NCBI GenBank assembly: GCA_016196065.1
Contig: JACPYL010000025.1
Coordinates: forward strand, 124,001-188,000
Direction of reading: 5' to 3'
DNA: 64,000 nt
Source: Acidobacteriota bacterium
Lineage (GTDB): Bacteria; Acidobacteriota; Terriglobia; Terriglobales; Acidobacteriaceae
The position numbers and the translations under genes are program-made. The notes beneath the pieces are model-generated. The model saw only the letters and a program-made list of their open reading frames with translations, did no database searches and had not been told where the DNA came from. Of the stretch, positions 37,627 through 47,200 are shown piece after piece. Each line of letters starts with the position of its first letter. Within the stretch, counting starts at the first letter, position 1.

Positions 37627-39975
37627 CTACTGCACAGTTAGGGTCGTTGAGCTCGCAGCGCCACCGATGTTGGCGGTAACGGTCGCAGTGCCTCGACCGA
37701 CCGGATAAGCGAGGCCACCGAGACGGACGACCACAACGGAAGGGTCGGATGTGGTCCAGTACACATACGGCGTCACAAATACCGAGGTGTTGTCGCTGAA
37801 GGTGGCCGAAACGGCGAGTTGTTGCGTGAGTCCCAGGTTGGTTGCGCCATTCGCCGGCGTCACGGTAAGGAAGACCGGAGTAGCGTCGGTGACGAACACT
37901 TCAGAAGTGCCGCTGATTGCATCGGCAGTCGCAATTATCGTGACGCGTCCGCTGACAAGCCCGGTCGCAACTCCCGTTGCGGTGATACCAGTAATGTATC
38001 CGGGGATACCAGGATCGTTGCTGATTGTCGCGGTCGATGAATCCGAAGTAGTCCAACGGACCGAGCTGGTCAGGTCTACCCGACTGCCATCAGTGAATGT
38101 GCCGATGGCAATCAGGCTATAGGGAAAGGATTTGGGGAAAGAGATTGGAGGAGGTGTCCCGATGGGATCGAGTGGCGGGCAATTGTTCAAAGGGTCGACG
38201 GTATCGGCTGGGCAAATGTCGATACGGGACAACGTGCCGGGATTAACGAGCAAAGAACTCGATCCACTTTGAGAGCCGAGACTCGCTGTGATGTTGGTTT
38301 GTCCACGCCCGCTGGCGCCGGCGAAGCCAAATGGAGTTACTGTGGCGATGGATGGTTCGGTCGCATTCCAATCGGCGGTCAGCGTAAGGTCTTGCTGAGT
38401 ACCGTCGCTAAACACACCCGACGCGATCAATTGATGGCCGCCGTTCAATGTGACACTCACATTTCCTGGAGAGAGACTGATGCCAGTCAAAGTCGCCGTG
38501 CTGACATTCAAGACGGCCGCCGAACTGGACACAGTCCCGTGGGCATCGGAAAAGCTGGCGGAAATGTTGGCTGTGCCCGTCGTTATACTTCGAGCCAGTT
38601 CCTGTAATCCGCCGGCATACGACACGGTTGCCACGCCGGTGTTGTCACTGGACCAGGCCGCCACGCTGCTGATGTCCTGCTGAAACGGTCCGGCGTTGTC
38701 GGCGAAGGTTGCGAGCGCAATGACATTCTGCGTGGTGCCGGGTGCGATCGTTGCCAGGTTCGGCGCGACCACCAGCGACTGTATGGTCGCATCGGAAACA
38801 CTCAGAGTGCTGCTGCCGTTCTGACTGCCGAGTTTTGCGGAGATCGACGCCGATCCAGCGCGCACTGCGCTCAATCGTCCGTTGCCGGGCACAATGGTGG
38901 CGACGGACGGGTCGGATGACGTCCAGGTGACGCCGGGTGTAGTGGTGGCCTCGAGCGAGCTGCCGTTCTTGAACACTGCAAATGCGCGCATCTGCAAACC
39001 TGTGTTGCTGGCAATCTTCGTTGTTGGAACCACGTTCACTTTCAGGATGGAACTGGCGTCCACACTGGCGGGGACGGTGGCACTGACTCCATTCATACCG
39101 GCGCTGACGTTCGTGCTGCCGAGGCCGAGCCCAGTGACGAGTCCTTCCGAATTGGTACGGGCTATCGTGGGCTCCGACGAGTTCCATGTCGCCGTTGCCG
39201 AGATGTCTTGCTTCGTGCCGTCGTCAAAACTTCCTGTCGCAACAAACTGCTGCGACGCTGCCAAGGGCACAGTCGAGGTGGAGGGTGTGATTGCCAAAGA
39301 GACCAGGTTGGCATTCGTCACAGTAAGCGACGCAGGAGCACTCGCAAGCGACCCTAATGCCGCTGTGATGTTGGTTACGCCGGGAGCCACGCCCGTTGCC
39401 CGGCCGCGCGTTCCAAGGGAGGAGCTAATTGTGGCAGCGGGTTGAGACGAATTCCACGCGACAAGGGCTGTGACGTCCGCCTGAGTGCCGTCGTTGTAAT
39501 TGCCGGTTGCGGCAAACTGCTGCGTCGTATCTTTGGCAATCTGAGCCACCGTGGGACTCACCGTGATCGAGGTGAGCTGAGGCACGACGGTGAGAATCGT
39601 GGTTGCCTGAAGAGTCTTCTGCGTCGGCGCCACGAAAATTTGCGCGGTGACGATGACGCGCCCAGACCCGGTTGCGGTGGCGGTGCCGTGCGGGTCGACG
39701 GTGGCGACTTTTGCGTCGGCACTGATCCACGTCACCTGATCGCTGATGTCCTGGGGGTTGCCGACGTTGTAAGTGCCAGTGACGGCGAATTTCAGCATAG
39801 CGGGCTGTTGGGGAGCGACGGCCAATGTGATCGTAGGATTCAAGGGTGCCAGAGTGATGGACGTCAGATATACGGAGTTCCCGCGATCGCCTCCGACCAG
39901 GCCGTTCTTACCTCCGCAGCCGCAGAGGATCGCTGCGACAAAGATGAGTGCGAATAGAAGCGAGTGTCTTGTCAT
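37627..39975 (-). CDS. Lipoprotein of eight BIG2-type Ig-like repeats
   Basis: 782 residues with a lipoprotein signal (hydrophobic core then LCGC, lipid Cys at 20). The rest is eight tandem bacterial Ig-like (BIG2) domains of about 75-100 residues, each with the pattern 'S(I/L)..(S/A)P', 'F.A.G.Y.DGT..D(I/V)(T/S)', 'W.SS.P..ATI' and 'G..NI.A'. The seventh repeat has a proline- and cysteine-containing insertion (ICPADTVDPLNNCPPLDP). Such proteins are surface adhesion or scaffold modules; no catalytic domain is present. First cargo gene of the island, transcribed leftward, with only 22 bases between it and the upstream hydrolase gene. Confidence 0.85.
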   Translation of the reverse strand: MTRHSLLFALIFVAAILCGCGGKNGLVGGDRGNSVYLTSITLAPLNPTITLAVAPQQPAMLKFAVTGTYNVGNPQDISDQVTWISADAKVATVDPHGTATATGSGRVIVTAQIFVAPTQKTLQATTILTVVPQLTSITVSPTVAQIAKDTTQQFAATGNYNDGTQADVTALVAWNSSQPAATISSSLGTRGRATGVAPGVTNITAALGSLASAPASLTVTNANLVSLAITPSTSTVPLAASQQFVATGSFDDGTKQDISATATWNSSEPTIARTNSEGLVTGLGLGSTNVSAGMNGVSATVPASVDASSILKVNVVPTTKIASNTGLQMRAFAVFKNGSSLEATTTPGVTWTSSDPSVATIVPGNGRLSAVRAGSASISAKLGSQNGSSTLSVSDATIQSLVVAPNLATIAPGTTQNVIALATFADNAGPFQQDISSVAAWSSDNTGVATVSYAGGLQELARSITTGTANISASFSDAHGTVSSSAAVLNVSTATLTGISLSPGNVSVTLNGGHQLIASGVFSDGTQQDLTLTADWNATEPSIATVTPFGFAGASGRGQTNITASLGSQSGSSSLLVNPGTLSRIDICPADTVDPLNNCPPLDPIGTPPPISFPKSFPYSLIAIGTFTDGSRVDLTSSVRWTTSDSSTATISNDPGIPGYITGITATGVATGLVSGRVTIIATADAISGTSEVFVTDATPVFLTVTPANGATNLGLTQQLAVSATFSDNTSVFVTPYVYWTTSDPSVVVVRLGGLAYPVGRGTATVTANIGGAASSTTLTVQ

Positions 39976-39997
39976 GAAGGCCCCTTAGAAAGATTTT

Positions 39998-41026
39998 TCA
40001 TTTCGCCAGCTGCTCCACTTTGCGACCTCTGGACGGAATATCGTGGGCTTTGCGTGCATCGGTATCCGTGGAACCAGCTTTTAGTTGGAACTTGATCCAT
40101 TCAAAAGCATGCTCGCTGGAAGCGAAGTCGTCGGACTGCCTGCCTTCTGCCGGCCGTTGATTCACAGCTTTTGCAGGCAAGGCCGCGGCCAAATGGTGTC
40201 TCGCTTCTTCCGGCACAGTAGGACCCGTGCCTTGCATCAAGCGCACATGCTGAGTCTTGAGCTTGGGCAGCAGGGCAAGAGGATCGAATCCGGCAACTCG
40301 CTTGAGGAATTCCGCCTGCAGGAAGAGTGGCCGCTCTTCATCTGGCACGACTTGTGACTTGGCGAGCCAGGTTGGCCAGTCGCCCCAGGGATCGATCAGG
40401 TCGGAGGCTTTGATGCGGGCGTCGGCGGAAGCCGCCATCACCGAGATCGTTGCGCCTGCGCCAACGCCGAACATTCCGACGCGGCTGGTGTCAATGTCGC
40501 CGCGCTCACCGAGATAGTTCAGGACCATCTGGACATCATGGGATGACTTCGCAAGAGCTTCCTGAAGTTCGCTGACAAACCACTCCTTCATGGGACGGCC
40601 ATGGTAGCGGTGCCCATTGAGCGCAGGGACAAACCCAACGGCGGCGTAACCGCCAGAGGTCGCGCGGCGGCACCAATCGTCGTCCTGAAAAATGTCAGTC
40701 TCAGAAGGATAGTCGTACAGATAAATCACGACGGGCGGTTTCTGGATTCTTGCAGGGCGAACAACATAGAGATAAATCGGATCGTCGGGACGCCAGCTCA
40801 CGGTAACCCATTCGCTGGTATAGGCCGGTTCTTCATCTCGTTCCACCAGTTCGGGAGATCCTGCAATCAGATGGCTGGTGGCGAGCGAAGCGCTCGAAAA
40901 ATTTTCTGCGGGATATGCAGCGGCGGACTGCCCATGGGCCATGGATGCCGTCGCCAGCGCAATCGCGGGTATCAACGAGAATCTCACGCGAGACAACAAA
41001 GCCGTAAACAGAAAACTTTTCTCCAT
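39998..41026 (-). CDS. Secreted alpha/beta-hydrolase-fold protein without the nucleophile Ser
   Basis: 342 residues with signal peptide (to about AHGQ, 33). The body matches the dienelactone-hydrolase/acetyl-xylan-esterase-like alpha/beta fold: 'PPVVIYLYDYPSETD' (97-111), 'GGYAAVGFVPALNGHR' (125-140), 'DIDTSRVGMFGVGAGATISVMAA' across the nucleophile elbow, and a late His (about 310, SSEHAFEW). The elbow GxSxG reads GVGAG (187-191), with Gly where the catalytic Ser should be, so it is probably not an ordinary esterase; it may bind rather than cleave. A strong terminator at 41060-41097 separates it from the gene upstream, so it should have its own promoter near 41030-41060. Confidence 0.65.
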   Translation of the reverse strand: MEKSFLFTALLSRVRFSLIPAIALATASMAHGQSAAAYPAENFSSASLATSHLIAGSPELVERDEEPAYTSEWVTVSWRPDDPIYLYVVRPARIQKPPVVIYLYDYPSETDIFQDDDWCRRATSGGYAAVGFVPALNGHRYHGRPMKEWFVSELQEALAKSSHDVQMVLNYLGERGDIDTSRVGMFGVGAGATISVMAASADARIKASDLIDPWGDWPTWLAKSQVVPDEERPLFLQAEFLKRVAGFDPLALLPKLKTQHVRLMQGTGPTVPEEARHHLAAALPAKAVNQRPAEGRQSDDFASSEHAFEWIKFQLKAGSTDTDARKAHDIPSRGRKVEQLAK

Positions 41027-41059
41027 CGTGAAAAAACGAAATCCGTGCTATCCGGTTGA

Positions 41060-41097
41060 GCGAAAACAAGGCAGGCTGGCCAAACGGTCAGCCTGCC
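41060..41097 (-). terminator. Rho-independent terminator of the PstS-like gene
   Basis: On the minus strand GGCAGGCTG and CAGCCTGCC form a perfect 9-bp stem with a 10-base loop, followed by TTGTTTTC. It stands 28 bases after the stop at 41125. Confidence 0.8.
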
Positions 41098-41124
41098 CTC
41101 GATGTTGACAACAGCTACAGCAAT

Positions 41125-42888
41125 TTAGTCGTGTCCGGGCGTCAAGTCGCAAGCACCGCCGGGCCAGGGGATGTTCTTGGTGCCGGCTTTGGCGCCATTG
41201 AGACGGATCTGCGTCTGAGTAGCGTGGGATCCGCCGATCTTGAACGGGCAACCTCCTACGTCGCCGCCATTCTCGGGGGTGTTCGTAACCGTGCCCTGTG
41301 AGACCCCGGCAAGCGTGAAGTGGGACCTCAGGTAGCGCATGCCAGGATCGCCGTCCGGAGTAGCCGAGAAGGGAACGAAGTCAGGCACGGTCGCGTTGAT
41401 TTCGTTCTGCGTCGCTGTGACCACGGCCTGAGCATTGGTGAGGTTGGGGCCGGATGCGTCCGTTACCAGACGCAGGAAGGACCAGGCGCGGTAACTACCG
41501 TCGCGCAGGTGCGGGAAGGATGTACCCGGGACGACCGGGCAGGGAGCCGTGCAAAGCGGCAGTACGCCGTTGGTGTAAGCGGCACTGATTCCATCTACAC
41601 CGTCCAGGGTCACGTAGCGTCCGACGCCAGCGCCGCCAGCGATCGGAGCGACGTTGCCGAACGAAAAGAAGGTATAGCCAACGCTATCGGGCAGGTTCTT
41701 GATACCGCCTGTGCCATTGTTACCGCTAATGATTTGTCCAGTGCCAATACCGCGGAGGCGAACTCCACCGTTGGCGCTGGCGAGATTCAGCGGGTTCGGA
41801 CAACCTAGGCCCGGGCAAGCGCCTGCGGCCAGATTGATCCCTTTTTCCTGGGAGTTTTTAACGGGCGAAAATTTCGGAGCAAGATTAACGCGGAAGACGT
41901 TGAACTCGGTTGTATTCATGGTACCGGACAGAGGTTCTCTCAGAAGTACATTCAACGGATTGTTCCCTGTCCCACCTATGTCGCTAGCCAATCCGAGCGT
42001 TCCGTTGAACACTTTTCCGGCCGTGTCAAACGAGAGATTAGTGAATCCGCCGCCACTGAGACCCGCGCCGGTGTTGTTGTAGACGAAGATGATGGGAGCC
42101 GCTCCGAGTGGAATGGTCGTGGAATTGGGAACCTTTAACAGGGTGAAAGGGTCCTTCTTCTTCGAAAGCGAAAACTGAATCGGAGTAGCCGCGCCGCCCC
42201 AAGTACCCTTGATTTGGCAGCCGATCAGGGCAGTAGCACTCGGGCAATTGGCACTCGCTATGCCATAGCCGAGGCCATTCAGGTTCGTAGCGTTATAAGC
42301 TGCCAGAATTCGGTTTGTGCCGTACTTCGCATCTTCGGGTCGGATGTCGGTCAAGCCAGCCGTAAAAGCGACTTGAACCGCTGCGAGAATGGCGGAGGGT
42401 AGCGAGGGTTCGTCAGCCTGGGTGAGGCCCGTCTGCTTGTTGAACAACAGGGAGGAGGCAATTCTGTTTTGACCCGCTGTGGTCAGAACGCCAGAATCAA
42501 GCTGCAAGGTGCAGCGTGGAGTGGCGAAGAAACAGCGGTTGCCCACGATCGAGTCAACCGTGAGGTAGCCCCAGACTTGGACTGGTGACGTGTTGTTGTC
42601 CCAGACCAGCCACAGGTTGCCGCCCTCTACCGGAATGTTCACGTTCCGGCTATCCACCGCTTGTGCGAAGTTGTTATTGTTGGCGCCGTTCTTGCCACCA
42701 ATGGAGTAGTGGCGGCAGTCGCTACCAGTGCGGGCCGAGCACACATCGTTGAAAACGCCGACACCGGTCCCGGTAAACATTGCCGAGGAGCCCACACCCA
42801 TGAACTTCACTTGGGCGTTGGCTACCGAGGCCAGTCCGACGACTGCGGTTAGCACCGCGGCCGCGAGAATCGCTTTTGTTCCTCTCAT
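41125..42888 (-). CDS. Large secreted PstS-like substrate-binding protein
   Basis: The start at 42888 has AAGGAG 10 bases upstream and gives a signal peptide (MRGTKAILAAAVLTAVVGLASVANAQ); 587 residues in all. Several stretches resemble PstS/PBP-like periplasmic binding proteins: 'VKFMGVGSSAMFTG' right after the signal, 'TAGLTDIRPEDAKYG' near 185, and 'VPNSTTIPLGAAPIIFVYNNTG' near 260. Cysteine pairs are frequent, consistent with export. No ABC permease or ATPase accompanies it, so it may work with an outer-membrane receptor instead. The phosphate-type assignment is tentative; a generic binding-protein fold is the safer statement. Ends at a strong terminator. Confidence 0.45.
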   Translation of the reverse strand: MRGTKAILAAAVLTAVVGLASVANAQVKFMGVGSSAMFTGTGVGVFNDVCSARTGSDCRHYSIGGKNGANNNNFAQAVDSRNVNIPVEGGNLWLVWDNNTSPVQVWGYLTVDSIVGNRCFFATPRCTLQLDSGVLTTAGQNRIASSLLFNKQTGLTQADEPSLPSAILAAVQVAFTAGLTDIRPEDAKYGTNRILAAYNATNLNGLGYGIASANCPSATALIGCQIKGTWGGAATPIQFSLSKKKDPFTLLKVPNSTTIPLGAAPIIFVYNNTGAGLSGGGFTNLSFDTAGKVFNGTLGLASDIGGTGNNPLNVLLREPLSGTMNTTEFNVFRVNLAPKFSPVKNSQEKGINLAAGACPGLGCPNPLNLASANGGVRLRGIGTGQIISGNNGTGGIKNLPDSVGYTFFSFGNVAPIAGGAGVGRYVTLDGVDGISAAYTNGVLPLCTAPCPVVPGTSFPHLRDGSYRAWSFLRLVTDASGPNLTNAQAVVTATQNEINATVPDFVPFSATPDGDPGMRYLRSHFTLAGVSQGTVTNTPENGGDVGGCPFKIGGSHATQTQIRLNGAKAGTKNIPWPGGACDLTPGHD

Positions 42889-43161
42889 CTGATTGTTCTC
42901 CTTAGTTAAGAGCTGATCACTGAATCTTGTACGGATAGTTGCTGACTGGAACTCAGACGCCACATTGCGTCCGATCGGATTTGCCGTCGCCACCTGTGCG
43001 CTGGGTATGCAAACAGATGGTCGCTCGTGCGAGAGAACTATCGGGGATTGCTGTTAACCGGGAATGACACCAATGTGAATCGCGCGTTAAATTCTGGCTC
43101 CAGATCATGCAAAGAAATGCAGTGTCGGCTGGCACGTGATCCATCATGTTTGCCGCGCCGA

Positions 43162-44007
43162 TCACGGATTCACCGTTTGCAGCAAATTCGCCGAACTGGT
43201 TACGAAGCCTTGGCCACGAAAGACCGCTTTGATTGTGTGGCTTCCGGCAGAGAGTGAGGACAATGTCAGGGACGCCGTGTCTCCAGTGACCGGAACTTCG
43301 CCGAGGACTACATTGCTGCTCTTGAACTGCACCGTTCCGACTGGAACTGCACCGGTTGCGGAGATCGTCGCCATGAATGTCACGGGTTGACCTTGCACGG
43401 ACGGATTTTGCGACGACGCCAGGATGGTTGAAGTCGGCAGCTTGACCCCAAGGTGAATTGCGCCAATGGCAAGATAGTTCGCGACGCCGCTGAATCGGAT
43501 CGACCCCGCTGGCGTCTTGAGGGGCAAGCCGACTGGTGACCAGACGCACATCCTGTAGGAGTTGCAGCCGATGTTATTGGCGCTCAGCGTGACGCTGGCC
43601 AGAACCTTGCCCGCTCCGTTAGCGCCGTCGTATACCGTGACTGTGCCCGGTTGAAGCGCAGAGTAGGAAAACCACAGCCCCACGGAAACTCCCTCGGTCG
43701 AGTTGACGATGACGTCTTCGCCAGTCTGAAAGAACATGACAGGTGTGCCGCCGGGGTTCCCGATGAAATTCCCTGATCCTCCCTTGGCCCCGGACACAAT
43801 CGTCTGCGCGTTGCTGGTGAATTCAAGGTGCAGATTCTTACGCGGTGGACCCGACCCCAGGCTGCCCTCGCCACCGTTGTAGAACTGGTTCACGAACTCC
43901 ATGTTCTTCAATCCATCGAAGCTCGCCACGCCCTTGGTCTGCGCGACGAGGGGCGTTGCGACATACGCACACAGACTTAATGCCACGGAATAGATGAATC
44001 GCCGCAC
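43162..44007 (-). CDS. Secreted protein with C-terminal Ig-like repeat
   Basis: 281 residues, signal peptide ending VAQ at about 23. Residues about 25-190 form an all-beta domain ('SFDGLKNMEFVNQFYNGG', 'GNFIGNPGGTPVMFFQTGED', 'SIRFSGVANYLAIGAIHLG') seen in secreted acidobacterial and cyanobacterial-type proteins of unknown function. Residues about 195-281 form one Ig-like (BIG3-type) repeat: 'SSQNPSVQGQPVTFMATI', 'GTVQFKSSNVVLGEVPVTG', 'SLSAGSHTIKAVF'. No catalytic motif. The 273-base gap 42889-43161 behind it holds the leader of the PstS-like gene. It is divergent from the 1345-residue receptor. Confidence 0.7.
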   Translation of the reverse strand: MRRFIYSVALSLCAYVATPLVAQTKGVASFDGLKNMEFVNQFYNGGEGSLGSGPPRKNLHLEFTSNAQTIVSGAKGGSGNFIGNPGGTPVMFFQTGEDVIVNSTEGVSVGLWFSYSALQPGTVTVYDGANGAGKVLASVTLSANNIGCNSYRMCVWSPVGLPLKTPAGSIRFSGVANYLAIGAIHLGVKLPTSTILASSQNPSVQGQPVTFMATISATGAVPVGTVQFKSSNVVLGEVPVTGDTASLTLSSLSAGSHTIKAVFRGQGFVTSSANLLQTVNP

Positions 44008-44060
44008 GGTGGACTCCTCTGGCCTGACGCTCTCGAAATCGACACTATCGACCTAGGGGA

Positions 44061-44093
44061 TTACGGCGGTGTTACGGCCAAGTTAAGCAATTG
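44061..44093 (+). promoter_or_regulatory. Three 11-base tandem units upstream of the cargo receptor
   Basis: TTACGGCGGTG, TTACGGCCAAG and TTAAGCAATTG follow one another without gaps. Eleven-base phased direct repeats are the usual binding pattern of OmpR/PhoB-type regulators, and such a regulator is encoded at 50820-51557. Function is inferred. Confidence 0.4.
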
Positions 44094-44202
44094 TGAATTT
44101 CGATCTCGACGGCAAAGATCGTTCTGCCTTCTACTCTCGCGCCACGCGCAGCCTGACCCGGATCGACAGGTTTATTGGAAATTCACACGGGCGTCATATT
44201 GC

Positions 44203-44229
44203 CTTAACAATTCTCCCGTAATTCTTAAC
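44203..44229 (+). promoter_or_regulatory. CTTAAC repeat pair close to the receptor start
   Basis: CTTAAC occurs at 44203-44208 and again at 44224-44229, 21 bases apart (two helical turns), 24-50 bases before the GTG. TTAAC words phased by about 11 bases recall PhoP/PhoB boxes. Could be chance. Confidence 0.3.
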
Positions 44230-44252
44230 TCCCTTCGTCGAGGTATGAAATC

Positions 44253-47200
44253 GTGAAGATTCGGACCCTGCTGGTGTGCGTTTCCATCATTTGCTTCATC
44301 CTGTTGCCTGCGGCATTGGCACAGATGCAGGTCGCGCCGGGTCTCGTGCAGTTACCGCCGCCTCCGCTACCATCCGGCCCGCCGGGTGTGGCGGCGCCAC
44401 CGCCCGTGAAACCGTCTGCTCGAAAAGCGGGCGAGGCCCAAATCTATGGCGCAGTAACGGACCCGTCCGGTGCAGTGCTACCGGGAGCGATCGTCACCAT
44501 CGCCAACGCGTCAGGCGCCCGCCAAACCTTCATCACCAACGATCAGGGACTGTACGCCGTCAACCTGCCGCCTGGCGTCTACACGCTCACGATCTCGGAA
44601 AAAGGCTTCAAAGACTTCAATACCGAAGGGCTGACGGTGAACGCGGACCAGGTGATCGAAATAACCGAGACGCTTGAGCCGGCCTCCGCCGTAGCCGAAA
44701 AAATCGATGTCGTCGGCAACACGGTGGGCCAAGTGGAGACGGAAAAAGCGGAAGTGTCCGGCACCATCACCGCGAAAGAAATCGCCAAGACGCCTCTCAA
44801 CGGCCGCAATTTTACTCAGCTACTGACCTTCGCTCCCGGCGTGAGCAACCAGACCGGGCAAGACGAGGCGCTGGTAGGCGTCAAAGGCAGTGTGAAGTTC
44901 AGCGTCAACGGTGGGCGAGTGGAATACAACACGTTCAGCGTGGACGGTTCGGATGTTCTCCATGCCGGGATTCACGGAAGCGAGAGCACGCTCGTTGTGT
45001 ATCCAAGTCTGGATGCAATCAGCGAACTCAAAGTCCTGACGTCAAACTATGGCGCACAGTACGGCAGGAGCGCCTCGGGAACGATCCTGGTCGACACAAA
45101 ATCCGGCGGGTCGTCCTGGCACGGAGGCGGCTACTACTTCGGGCGCAACGAAATTTTCAATTCACGAAACTACTTTGATCAGACCATCAAGGCGCCGCTC
45201 TATCGCAAAAATGATTTCGGATTTACGCTGGGCGGTCCCCTCCGCATCCCGGTAATTCTTCCGAAAAAAGACCGGACGTTTGTCTTCTTCTCGGAAGAAT
45301 TCCGGCTTGAGAAGGATCCAACGGACAACAACTTCAATCAGGCTGTGCCTTCGGCGGCAGAGCGTCCGTCCCAGCGAATCAACGCCGACGGTGAATCCTA
45401 TATTGGGGCCGATTTCAGCGACGTATGTCCGCTCATCCCGCCGGGACAGACTCGAATCACTTTCAATCGCGCACAGTTTCCCGATTGCCCACAGCTATTT
45501 GGGTCGACCTTACCGTTCAACATTGTGGGCTATCACGACAGCGTGAATCCGGTTTCACAGAATCCTGCGATTGATCCTGTGGCGCAGGCGTTGGTCAATT
45601 CCGGCATGATTCCGCTGCCGAATTCAACCGCAGGTTGCAACTCGACCGCAGGCTCCTGCTACGACTTTGCGTTCGCGCAGCCAACCTACTGGCGGCAGGA
45701 ACTATTTCGTGTCGACCACGACATTCAGCCGGGCAAGTTGCGCGCGATCTTTCGTTATATTCACGACTCCTGGGACACCACGGAAGCTCGTCCGATTTGG
45801 GGCTACGTCCGTAACAGTTTTCCAACTGTCCAAGGACGATTGTTTGGGCCGGGCACAAGTTCAGTGGCTCGCCTGACGCACACAATTTCGCCAACGCTCT
45901 TGAACGAAGTCGTGGTCAGCTATACCGCGTCGCACATCAGTATGAGCACCAGGCCGGCGCCAGGAGTGAATATCCAGCGGCCCGATGATCTGACACAGGG
46001 TTATCTCTTCAACAACGGATTTGGCGGGAAACTCTCGGGGATTCAACTCACGCCGGGGAATCTGGCGTATGGCGGCGGTTTTCGAGTCGATCCGGGATAT
46101 GCGCCATGGCAACTCACGAATCCCACCTACAGCGTGCGCGACGACCTGAGCAAAGTAATCGGCAGGCACAATCTGCAAACCGGCGTGCAGGTGATCCTTG
46201 GCCAGCGCAACGAGATCAATGCTACCAACGGACCGAATACCGGCGATCTGCAAGGCGTCCTGACCTTCAGCAACTTCAATTCGGTGACGGTCGGCAACGA
46301 GTTTGCCAACGCCCTGCTGGGCTATATCCAGTCGTACCAACAAGACAGCGCGCAGCAGAGGTACTACAACAGCTACGAAATCATCGAGCCGTACGTCCAG
46401 GACGATTGGAAAGTGAACTCGCACCTGACCCTCAATCTGGGCGTTCGTTTCAGCATCTTCGGGAATTACCACGAGCAGAACCACGCTGCCTGGAATTGGG
46501 ATCCAGCCGCATTTACCGCTCCGGAGGATCTGAAGTTCTTCCCAGACGGGCGACTCCGCGTGAAGGGAAAACCGATTCCGATTGATCCGAACAATCCTGG
46601 TTCCGTCATCACGAACGGATTGGTCCAGTGCGGCGTCAACGGCGTGCCGGATACCTGCATGCAGCCGCATCGGTTCAACCCAGCACCGCGAGTTGGGTTC
46701 GCATGGGACCCGCGAGGCGATGGCAAGACTTCGATTCGCGGCGGCTACGGCCTGTTCTTTGAACACGGCACGGGAAGCGAAGCCAATACCGGGTCACTCG
46801 TCGGTAGCGCCCCGATAAATCTGACAATGACGCAACTGACGCCCGCGGCGGTCGGATTGGGAAGCGGCTATCCCTGTATTGGAGGCATCGGCGGAAGCGC
46901 TGCGAATTGTTTTTCCGGTGCAGGCGCCTATCCAGTTGACGTGACTTCGATTCCCCGCAAGACGATCTGGCCTTACGTGCAGCAATGGAGCTTTGGCGTG
47001 CAGCGGGAAGTTTCGCGCAGTCTTGTGCTCAGTCTCGGTTACGTGGGAAGCAAGGGAACGCATCTGACGGCGGTGCGGCAGCCGAATGCCTTTCCGCTCG
47101 CGCCGCAGGGATCGAATGATGGCATCCAGCTTGATCAGAATCCGTACGGATTGCATCAGCCCATCATCAACTCCGATGTATTCCAAACATTCGACTGCAC

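Noticed and set aside
37627-39975. Tandem DNA repeats or a CRISPR-like array
   Set aside because: The periodicity is at protein level (BIG2 domains) with diverged DNA; no short identical repeats with spacers are present.
45861-46766. A 301-codon minus-strand open frame within the 1345-residue receptor
   Set aside because: Antisense shadow of a conserved barrel-coding region.
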